From the NCBI GenBank assembly GCA_022414725.1, contig CM039462.1:50011876-50075875 (forward strand): a DNA stretch of 64,000 nt, in the 5' to 3' direction. Positions 45,442 to 54,800 of the stretch are shown one piece after another; position 1 is the first letter of the stretch; each line of letters opens with the position of its first letter. The notes under the pieces are model-generated. The model saw only the letters and a list, made by a program, of their open reading frames with translations. It was not told where the DNA came from and searched no databases. The translations under genes and the position numbers were made by a program. Origin of the DNA: Microglena sp. YARC. Taxonomy: Eukaryota; Chlorophyta; Chlorophyceae; Chlamydomonadales; Chlamydomonadaceae.

Positions 45442-46072
45442 TAGGCAACTGTTGCACCCTTTTCCACGAAACGCGGAAGCGTTCAGGGGCGAATATGACG
45501 AGCCCCGTACCGGACCAGTGACCTGACGAACTGATGTTGTACTTGGTCTGCTTGATGTCGTCCCAAAAACGCTGCATGTGTTCGTTCAAGTGAATGTCGT
45601 CCACTATGAGGAGTCCGTCGAACTTCGCCTCCTCGAGGACCTTGAAGATATCGCGTTCCGATTTGCCCAGGTGGTCAATGTCGAGAAGGACGAGGTTTGA
45701 GGTTCGCAGGTGGTCAGGGAGATCGCGCATGTAGTTCGGGCCGATCTCAATACGTACGTTGGGGATGTGGACCGCGGTGGGAACAGACGGGTCTGAAGGT
45801 AGGGAAGATATAAGGTCAAAGCTGCGCACCGTCTTCTCGGTCGCTAAGGATAGCGCAGCGGCTGACAAAACTTGAAAGTGCCCGATATCGATGATAGTGG
45901 GACGTCGGACGGAACGTGCAACATGTGCGAGTAATCTGTAGTGCTCCTCTCCTGCAGAAAGGTCAAAGAACCTGAAATTGGATGACCACCGACATACTGA
46001 TTTCACACTGGAAAGGTCGATCGCGTTCAAATCCGTGGGATCGAGGACGATATCGATGATCTCTGATGCCAT
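45419..46072 (-). CDS. SAM-dependent methyltransferase-like protein, 3' end in transposon
   Basis: The 217-residue product has TIIDIGHFQVLSAAALSLA at the position of SAM-binding motif I, SNLVLLDIDHLGKSERDIFK, and FDGLLIVDDIHLN. This layout matches class I methyltransferases of the Methyltransf_24 type. The Gly-rich loop is weak, so activity is uncertain. The last residues TVNGILK and the stop are encoded by the inverted end of the 45106-45441 element; the original C-terminus would have run a few codons into the neighbouring repeat. AAAGTGTGTCCCACTTTACT about 30-60 bases upstream is a promoter candidate. Confidence 0.65.
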   Translation of the reverse strand: MASEIIDIVLDPTDLNAIDLSSVKSVCRWSSNFRFFDLSAGEEHYRLLAHVARSVRRPTIIDIGHFQVLSAAALSLATEKTVRSFDLISSLPSDPSVPTAVHIPNVRIEIGPNYMRDLPDHLRTSNLVLLDIDHLGKSERDIFKVLEEAKFDGLLIVDDIHLNEHMQRFWDDIKQTKYNISSSGHWSGTGLVIFAPERFRVSWKRVQQLPTVNGILK

Positions 46073-46224
46073 TATTTATCGTGACCACTTTAAAACCTTA
46101 CAGTAAAGTGGGACACACTTTTTATACTCTAAAAATCCTCTGAGTTTTTACCAATCAGTTTAAAGCTGACTGAACTCATTAAAAACATTCCCGGCTTCTT
46201 CTGCTTGCCGTTTATGACACCAAG

Positions 46225-46608
46225 ATGCCACCGACTCACCAGGTCATTCAGGCAATAAGGGTTGCCATGCCACTCGAAGGAACTGAGCCTTATAAGTTTT
46301 ATGAGAAGGGCGTTAAAACTTTGGCGGATGTAAAGGAGTACCTGCGCACATGGTTCATCCGCCAACCAGGGGGGTACTCAAGGGAGTGGGATGGCGCCCA
46401 CTACACATTGGTCATGGGGTTTAGACGGGGCTTCTGCAGTCACCGGGTGTTTGTGGACACCGACACCTGCCGCTACATTTTCACATGTGATGAGGAGAAG
46501 GAGATTCCTCCTTTTGTCACTGGGGAGTTCTCTTCCTTCGAGGCCGTAATACACGATATTGCAGCATATTTTGCCAAGGTGTGGAAGATACACTCGACGG
46601 AATACTAA
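46225..46608 (+). CDS. Hypothetical protein truncated by transposon end
   Basis: An ATG at 46225 opens 127 residues with a globular alpha/beta composition (EWDGAHYTLVMGFRRGFCSH and FVDTDTCRYIFTCDEEKE). The final HSTEY and stop come from the type-A transposon end starting at 46591, so the native C-terminus is lost. No family is recognised. Confidence 0.6.
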   Translation: MPPTHQVIQAIRVAMPLEGTEPYKFYEKGVKTLADVKEYLRTWFIRQPGGYSREWDGAHYTLVMGFRRGFCSHRVFVDTDTCRYIFTCDEEKEIPPFVTGEFSSFEAVIHDIAAYFAKVWKIHSTEY

Positions 46609-46800
46609 AATGAAACCGCTTACTGGAGTGTACGGTACACACACCTTATGGTGTAGCAACCCACATTGCAGTGGAACACCATCATGTTTTTTGTAGCCCA
46701 TCAACAACACGCATCCCTGCAAAATGGAAGCGGTCTCTGACTTTGGTGTACTGAAAACTTCCGTGTTTACGAACATCAGTCGGCTTCTGATTGACAATCC
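46591..46800. mobile_element. Rearranged transposon relic
   Basis: TA at 46589-46590 precedes a type-A end (CACTCGACGGAATACTAAAA) and the Fanzor-side tail through ATGGAAGCGGTCTC. There the sequence switches to transposase N-terminal coding sequence in the opposite orientation ([15 protein letters not shown] on the plus strand). The right boundary is unclear. The head-to-head arrangement indicates inversion or template switching. Confidence 0.7.
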
Positions 46801-46966
46801 TATTGGCTTTATGAAGAGGGATTGCTGCAGGTTTGCAGTGTGTGCGGACAGGTGTGGTGTAAAACACACACACGGCGGCTTGCGCAGACTCCCTACGTCC
46901 ATCCTCACACATGCCGCGGCGGCTTGCGCAGACTGTTGCTCCGTGCGTCTTCAACACTTCTTTACT

Positions 46967-47410
46967 CTAATTTCTGGCCAAGAAGTTGTTGGTAAAGCCC
47001 TGAATATCTCTGTTGATATCCTGCTTTGTGGGCGGTTTGGTGACAGTTGTTGATGGCACCACTTTTGAATCGTTGCGCTTGACCATGTTGAAGACTCCTC
47101 TAGCGCACGGTGTGCAAGTGCCGCAGCATGCCCAACAGCATCCGCACAACGTGAATGGCATTAGCATCGATGCAATGCATTACACCGAGCAGGTCGCTAC
47201 GAACCTTTCCTCTCCAGGCTTGGTTTTCAAGTCGAATGCAGTGGCTGAGTATGGTTCGTATTTACCGCAGCAACCTCCGAAGCACATACAACATGGGATG
47301 CAGCAGACAGCATCCGCCGAGAGAAAAGCACAAGCTTTGATAGTTCTTACACAACTAACATCGTCCACTGAAGACTGTTTCTTGGCATCAGTAGCGACGA
47401 AGACTGACAT
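46967..47410 (-). CDS. Cys-rich protein with in-frame TAA
   Basis: From ATG 47410 (MSVFVATDAKKQ) the frame has CCIPCCMCFGGCCG, a TAA at 47182-47180, and continues unshifted with MPFTLCGCCWACCGTCTPC to 46967. Read through it is about 147 residues. Paired cysteines in short hydrophobic stretches suggest a membrane-associated, perhaps acylated, protein. The symmetry of the two Cys clusters around the stop supports one gene. GGTGTCCCACTTTTAAATGT lies about 100 bases upstream. Confidence 0.55.
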
Positions 47411-47585
47411 GTTTTCTTCTGTAGAAAAGTAGATCAATCAACTAACTAAAACAATTCATTACAGCTTTATACTTCCACATTTCTAGGCATACAGCTAGGG
47501 ACATTTAAAAGTGGGACACCTTGTCGTTAGAGTTAGAGTTACTGTTGTCGTTTGTATCAGCCTGTGGACGGAACGCCTTTACCTA

Positions 47586-48386
47586 CACTCGACGGAATAC
47601 TTAAATGAAACCGCTTTCTGGAGTGTACGGTGCACCTTATGGTGTAGCAACCCACATTGCAGTGGAACACCATCATGTTTTTTGTAGCCCATCAACAACA
47701 AGCATCCCTGCAAAATGGAAGCGGTCTCCCTTGACCCAACAGTTCCATGCAGTGCAGCCTTGCGATTGTGAGAGCGGAGGAGCGGTCCCGGTCCGAGTAA
47801 GTGCTGGTTTCTGGAGAGAATCGCAGTCCTCGTACCTCTGGGTACCGCTTGATCGATTTGTTGTCGACAAGAGAGGGGGCTAAGCCACCCCTGCTGTGTT
47901 TTTCTTGGATTTTTTTACGTGTGCAGTACACCCTCACTGCCAACTGGTCGCGGTAAGAGACCTTTGGAGTCTCCTTCAATGGGGTGTGACCCAACAACTC
48001 GTAACCTAGACGAATCTGACCTTCTGTGGTTATTTGGACACTTGGAATCTTGTAAACACATTCCTTCTTGGCACCGGTTTCCCAAGACATGAGAGTCGTC
48101 TTGAACTCATCTGTCACATGAACCTCCTCTTTGAAGAGGCGCTTGCAGGAAGCGAACATAGATCCCGTAGGCACAGCTACCTCTCCTGGTCCGGTAGCCT
48201 TCATCGTCTTGATTGCAGAACCATATGCGATGCGAACTTCTAGTGTGAAAAAGATTGAACTTCTCGGCGAAACGCGAGAGGTCGCTCTCTCCCAAAGACT
48301 TGGTGGGGTGTAAGCAAGAATCAGTTGTTCCTGGAAGCGTTCACATCGCGGTCCCAAGTATTCCCGCAGTGTAGCCTGGCCCAACT
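47586..48386 (-). mobile_element. 5'-truncated copy of the mariner-Fanzor element
   Basis: TA at 47584-47585 precedes a type-A end, the conserved Fanzor-side tail and the Fanzor C-terminal coding region up to about 48270. The other end is missing. Similarity to the 61.5-61.6 kb relic (CTTCTCGGCGAAACGCGAGA) occurs near 48262. The copy abuts the stop of the capping enzyme gene. Confidence 0.8.
47692..48384 (-). pseudogene. Fanzor C-terminal half, open frame
   Basis: A continuous frame of 230 residues matches the damaged Fanzor at 35041 from VRIAYGSAIKTMKATGPGEV through [13 protein letters not shown] to [20 protein letters not shown] and GQGRPLPF. It holds the RuvC-III Asp but lacks RuvC-I, so cannot cut DNA by itself. 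It is undamaged over the region where the 35041 copy has a stop and a frameshift, which makes it the better template for the family. The first 40 residues appear to be unrelated junction sequence. Confidence 0.75.
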
Positions 48387-51300
48387 TTAAACAGAGTCAG
48401 AGTCTTTCTTTCGGAACGCGAACCAACGACTTAAGAAACTGTACTGCTTCTCCTCAGGAGTCATCTTGTTCCCAAGCATTTCCCGCAATGCAGGCGGTGC
48501 GTTCAACAACTTCTGAGTTGCCGCCCCCCCCCGCGTGACCTTGACCGTGGATGTGTGATCCAACCCGCCTACTTTGCCTACAACCTTGTCAAACAGAGGT
48601 TCTATCATACCGGTTGAGTAGCGCCCCAGACCGCTTGTCTTAAGTTCTGCTGAAGTCAGTGGTCGCATTCCTACCTCGCCCATCGCGCGCACAAGCTCCT
48701 TGTAGTCCATGAGGAACTCGGGAATATCCTGTCCGATGCTCTCTACGAACACGTCCACCTGTCTCCCGTACTTGTTCTTGGCTGACGCAGCGGCGTACCG
48801 CTTTGTAATCCGCCAGAGAAGCGAGGATCCCCCGGATGAAGCTCCAACTGAAGACCTTCCTTCCACGAATTCCCCCACATTTGTACGGGAGAGCGCTTCC
48901 GCGATAGCGTCGCCGTCTGGTGAAATACCTACGAAGGTTCCACCCGGCCTTAGCACCGCGGCGACGTTGCGGCAGAGCCCGGAGAGACGCGCTGGGGACT
49001 CGAAGAAGTAATGGATTGCGAACATGCACGTCGCGAGGTCGAACGTGCCCTCCTTAGCGAAGTTCACCATACTGCGTGCCGTGGCGTCTTCCGTTTTGTC
49101 GTTGTTTCCGTGCAGAGCGGCGCTTACGATTAGGCGATCTGATTCAGGAATGGCAACCGATCCCTCCTCCCATTCTTTCCCGGTTTCGTAGATTGGAGTA
49201 GTGGCATCGAATGGGAAAAAAAGCATTTCCGGAACAATGGTGTGTTCTTCATTGTTCGCACTCAGCTTGCCCTTGGTCTGCAGAGCGCGTGCGTACGCGC
49301 CGTTGACCGGGTCTGTCAGATTGGACAAGAACTTGTCGATTCCAGCCACATTGGACGCCCCTGCGCGTATCCACTTGTGCAGATCACCGGCCTTGCCCAC
49401 GCCGAAGTCGAATATGCGCGGCGACGCGCCAGCGAAGCTCGATATCAAGTGCGCTTTCACATAGCTGTGAAACTTGCGCATGACCACCATGCCGCCCTCG
49501 TCTGTGCGCATGCGCGTGATGAAGTAGACAGACTTGACAAGTTCGGCGCGAGCGGATGCCTCGTCAAGGGTCTCCTCGCCGGTAATGATCGCCTCGTAAA
49601 CAGGGTGCATGATCGTGCGCCACACGTTCATCGCTGGCTGTCACACGTCCAGTAGCCGCAGCGGATTCCGTCTTGTCGTAACGGATGCGCTTGGGCACCC
49701 AGTTTGCCGGAGAATGGCGAGAGGACTCGTTGCGGTACGCGAATTCTACCACCATACCGTCGCTGATGAGGTCACCGTTTTCGCACTTCGAGTTATCGGG
49801 GAGAATTGCAGTATGTAAAGGAGGCATAGCAGGAGATGCTGCTGATGGCGGTTCCAGGAATGCGAACGGACGCGCCTGGTACCTCGTCTTGGATGGTAGT
49901 AGTACCGCCTCTGTGTTTCTCACCTCGGAGGCTGAAGCCTCCAAGAACAAGCGCAGGTCGCGTGTGCCGTCATTTCCACCGACAGCGTCCGTGTTGTACC
50001 CAACCAACAGATCAACGCGTTGGCGTATTGGCGCCGTTTCATGATCCGCTAGCCTGGAATCCGCTGAAGTATCAGTAAACTTTACCAAGAAGTCGATGGT
50101 GCTGTCTTCTGGCGGCTTCCACTTGAGCACCTCGCGCCTGGTTCGGATGCGGGCAAGCGAACTTGGGCGTTTGGCATCGTCGAAGGTCCCTCCAACTGGA
50201 AGGTCAGCAGGGGTGAAGACCAGGCCGTCGATGAGGTACGGATACAAGCCTGAGTCACGACGCCGGAGGACAGCTGCCGCGTGCTGGAATATTGATGATG
50301 TATCGGTATCCTCAACTGAGAACATGAACGTCTTAACGAAGAAATTGTCAGGTAAACCCGCGAGAGCGTTGCGCGCCACCTCCAGTCTACAGGTCTCGTC
50401 TTCTTTGGATTTGGATTTTTTCTTTTTCTTCGTGTGAGCAGAAGCATCCACGAGCGGCAGATGTGCGACCGACTTGCAGTTGGCGACGTATACGTCAAAC
50501 ACGGCGAATATAGGTGATGCCGAATCCCCTGTGCGGTCAACGACGTACTCTCCGTCGAGTAGACACTGTCTGTATCCCGTGGAGGCGATGTATTTGGTAG
50601 CGAACGCATGCACACCGAGACGATCGTCTAGCGTGAAGAGACGTCCTTCGTCATCCACAACCATGAGACGCCGCTCGCCGTCTGCCTTCTCCGTGACAGT
50701 GTACTTGTTATCAGTGATGGAAACTGCTCCAGGGATAGCTGACGCACCAGAAAGGAGGTTCGACATGTCCAGCGTTGCTGGTTTCGGGGCGACAAGACCA
50801 TTCGGACGTCTACTACCGTCGTCGTCACCTAGCGACAGTAGGCGCCAATACATCTCCATCACGCGATGCTTCTCGCACAGAGAAAGCGCAACCTCAGAAT
50901 CGTCGATCACCTTCAAAACGACCGAAAAACATTGCATCAATCCCCGAGCGATGGTATCATTCTCATTCTCATTGGGGGCGGAGGCACGTGAAATGTCACC
51001 AGGCGCCGACGGACTAGATTTCACCAACTCGACCTCGAACTCGTACGTCTCTGCAGCGCCCAATACGTGTTGAGAGAACCACCCAGTGTAGTCCCGTTGC
51101 TGCTGATGATACATTCCTTGGCTAGAGTATCCTGGGGGAACCGCCGCAAAGCAGACTGCCGTGATGTCGAGCCGGAACATTGGAGTCATCTCGAAACTGA
51201 ACCGCCGTTTCAAACGGAAGTTTATCACCTCGTACAGACCTGACAGGCCTGCGCTATCGGTTCTTTCAGTTTCTTCGCGCAGATTAACGCGCATGGAGTA

Positions 51301-51723
51301 CTCGGGAATGGTCACATATCCGAGCAGTCGCTTTTCGGTGACCGTGACGGCGTTTGTGCGCCGCCCGAGGAGAGATTCAGCGAACGTCTCCATTGCCAAA
51401 ATGCGCTCCTTCTCGTCGTCTGAATTAGGGGACAATGTCAGACGCGTCCTAATTTGTTGCGCACCATCTCGAGGGAAGCTCCTCCCAGACCTTACGGACA
51501 CGTCGAGCGTATCGGACACAGGCATGGCGGGATACCGGGTACGCATGAGCTCGATCGCGCGCATGGCGATGCGCCTGTCAGGGACACGATAGTGCTGATG
51601 TCTAAGGTGGGTGGACGGATGCACGTAAGATGCCTCAAGTTCCGTTGCATGCCCGCCACCAGAGGCGGGACGCTTACCGACGAGGGCAGACAAAGCCTCC
51701 CAAGAGACCTTGTCGATCTTCAT
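48387..51723 (-). CDS. Trifunctional mRNA capping enzyme, one frameshift
   Basis: Two frames (51723-49564 and 49631-48387) join near 49635 into about 1,115 residues. Order of domains: RNA triphosphatase of the tunnel type (ELEASY at about residue 27); guanylyltransferase with the Lys nucleophile in EKADGERRLM (about 344), LLDGEYVV, IDGLVFTP and VLKWKPP; then cap N7-methyltransferase with FDFGVGKAGDLHKWIRAG, DLATCMFAIHYFF and LRPGGTFVGISPDG. This is the organisation of vaccinia D1 and mimivirus R382 proteins, which cap viral transcripts in the cytoplasm. The slip falls between the GTase and MTase parts (after RIRYDKTE), where the family is continuous, so it is a lesion. It is divergent from the F3 fibre gene. 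Confidence 0.9.
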
Positions 51724-51830
51724 GATTGGAAGTGGTATTGTTGAACGTCATTTACACAAACCCATTTATACTCTGTTACGGAATTTTTAAATTCCCGTAA
51801 ATGTAGTAACAGCATCAGCAGCAGCACAAC

Positions 51831-54800
51831 ATGAGCAGCAGCAGCAGAGACAATGTGCACCTTCGAATGGTGGGAAGCAACCCTGTCATACACACGGAGG
51901 CACCCACCTTCGGGATCGTTATGGACCCAGCTATCTCTAATCCAGGAAACGCAGCTCTCGCTCTCAGGCACGGAGACGACGTCTTCTTCACAGCAACCGA
52001 GCTCGCAGACGGCAAGCACAGCGCCGTACTGCGAGCGGGCGATCCTTCGCATCCGGATGCAGGCGCCACCCTTACGCTGGGCGTCCAAGCGAACGACGCT
52101 CTTCGCATCTCACAGACGGACGTTCTCTTCCGAACCACCGCACACATGCAAAGCAACCTGATCGTGAGAGATAGTCTTGTTGTGCAGAACGGGGCGATAA
52201 GCGCTACAAACTTCGACAACCTCGTGGACGACTTCATAACCAACTCCCCCATACTCCCACCGACAGCCAACGCTCTAGCTACCGCGTATGTCACGCTCAG
52301 CAATCTCATCGTATCGAGGGTCGCATCCGCATCCACAGGTGGTGCCAACAATGAATCGTATTATGGGTCCAGGATCCCCACCGGCTCCGAGACCATGCAA
52401 ATGGGGTCCATCGCGTGCGCGGACGTCGTTGCAGGATCGCTCATGGCGTACACGTACTGCAACCTTCCTGCGGACTTCAGATGCGCGTTCATGGACCAAC
52501 CCCCGTCCGCGTACGCCCTCAACATGGCGTACGTGCAGCTCAGCAACTACGTGCAAACGAAGCTCGCGACTCTGAACATGACCCTATCCGTCATGGAAGG
52601 AGGGTATGGTGGAAACACGAGCACTTTTAACAACAGCATCCAACTGCCCATATCCGACGGCATGTGGCAGACGGACATGTGGCTCCAGAGCGCAGATGGA
52701 ACAGACCGCATGTTATTCCACACCGGCGGGGGAACTGAGTTCCCCTTTCAGCGCTACACATGGCGGGCGCAGGAAGTGGGGGCTTCGTTCCTTGACATCA
52801 AGCCAGGCGTGGGGATGACGCTTCACGAGGGAACGCTGTTCGCACCCAGCGTTGACGTCGCAGGCCCGCTAAGCGCCGGAGGGAGCCTGGTGGTGTCGGG
52901 ACCGGACGTAGACTTCCGACAAGTCGAGTGTCTACGCATCCCGACGGGCAACGTGGAGGCAGGCACGGTGTTCGCTAACCATTACTGCAACCTCCCCACG
53001 GCCTCTTCCGTGCAAAGGGGGGTTGTACAAATAGCGGCGTCGAGAAACCAACTTCTCGACACGTACTCCTCCTCAAACGTTGCAGTATCGGCATCCCTCT
53101 TTGCCGCAGTCAATTTGAATATTGACAGTCGCGTGACCAACGCGACTGTACTGGTAACAGAGGCGTTGTACGCCGCCACGGAGTCGTACCAACGATCGAT
53201 CAACGACACACAGAGGATCGTGCGAGACTACAACACAAACGAACCCGTCGAGTGCATCAAGATGACGAGTCACGCCTCAAACGCAGGGGACGTCATGAGT
53301 CTGATGCTGATCAACGACACAGACGAGAGCGTCAAACTCGATATATACCCTGATGCGGCTGGATCCGAAGCATCGCTTGTGGCTACCAAAGGGTTAATGA
53401 TACGCGGGTCAACTGCCGCGGAAATAGACATCGGATCGGTAGTTCGCGTGCGCACCGGTCCGGATGCGGCGAGAATCATACCCGAGGGTCCCGAGTTCGC
53501 CCTCACACCCGGATTCGAAGCGACGTCCTCGTCAACATATGCACCTAACAGTTGGTCTACCCCCTACCAAGCGTTTTCGGATACCCCTCTCGTGACAAGC
53601 TGGATATCAAAGCTGGGTGCCTACACCTCGGACTCTGGTGCGCCGACTAGCGAGTCCGCGCTCACGAACACTCTGTCGCTGGTGGGAGATGCCCCAATCT
53701 CAGTGCATGGCGAGTGGGTGCAGCTGAATTTCCCTAGCGTGCTCTACGTGCACTCTGTGTTCATCGCGTGCTCTTCCATGAACTACATGCCGGACGACTT
53801 CGCGATTCTCGGGCTCCCGGAAGGGGATGCCGGTTGGCGCAATCTCTATTTCCGTGCGTCGCAGTCGCCCTTTTTAGGAAGAGGGGAAGGGATGTGGTAC
53901 ACGCTCCCTAGAGGTGCAGGTATCTTGCCTCTCGTCGCTGTGAGGTTGGTGGTAACGCGTATGGCATCTCGTGCCACGCTTCCCGGGGTCTTCTCGACAT
54001 CCGTGCAGGTGGACCTCGTGCGCTTCCTAGCGTCAGAGTCGGTGCTTGCATCGGACCTTCTATTTTCAGTAGGAGATGAGGTGGCCCCGACACTGAGCAT
54101 GTCTCACGCAGGCTCGGTGGGGGTGAGGTTGGTTGGGACGCCATCTGCGGCCTTGCATGTTGGAAACGCGTTAGAGCCTCGCACAGTCGTCCTTTTTGAT
54201 AATGATCCTGACATGCCTAACGAGCACGAGTTTCGCGGGTTCGGGATCTCACCTGCGGCACTCACGATGCGTGTAGAGGGTCCCGAGGCCTCCTTCAGTT
54301 TTGAGGCGGGCAGATGCCTCTCCAATTCCGATGAGGTGGCAAGCATCTCCGGCTCGGACGGAATGCTCATCACAGGAGGATCTCTACGTTTCGCTGGAGA
54401 ATTCAGACACACGTCCTCGCAACACGCCTTTATCATCGATAACGGGGACTTCATGGCTGGCCCTCTGGTAATGCCAGACGCCCACCGGGACACGGTCCTG
54501 ATCCGCGACTCCAACACTTACGTAACCATAGGAGGTCGTCTATCGTTCGTAAATAACTACGGAAGTAACCTGGACTTGGACTCTGCAAGCAACCTAGACT
54601 TGGACTCTGAAAGCAACCTGGACTCCGTAAACAGAGAGGACTCGAATGCGCTTCTGGTACTCGACTGGAACACCGTGAGTTCGCCTTGCGGGCACGGGAT
54701 GCTGGGCACACCCGAGGTTCCCTGGGCATCCATCGCCGGTAGGGATCAACTGTACCTACAAAACGGTCGTCTCCTCGGCGCCGCCATCTCCGACCTGACG

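Noticed and set aside
47692..48384. The 47.7 kb frame as an active nuclease
   Set aside because: It lacks the RuvC-I Asp region and begins with junction sequence, so it is a fragment even though its frame is open.
49564..51723. A free-standing two-domain capping enzyme ending at 49564
   Set aside because: The last residues after RIRYDKTE do not resemble the family, and the methyltransferase continues in the next frame with only a one-base slip.
54560..54630. SNLDLDS repeats in F3 as a calcium-binding module
   Set aside because: The spacing does not fit EF-hand or RTX consensus, and the stretch is only four short units; low-complexity stem sequence is the simpler reading.
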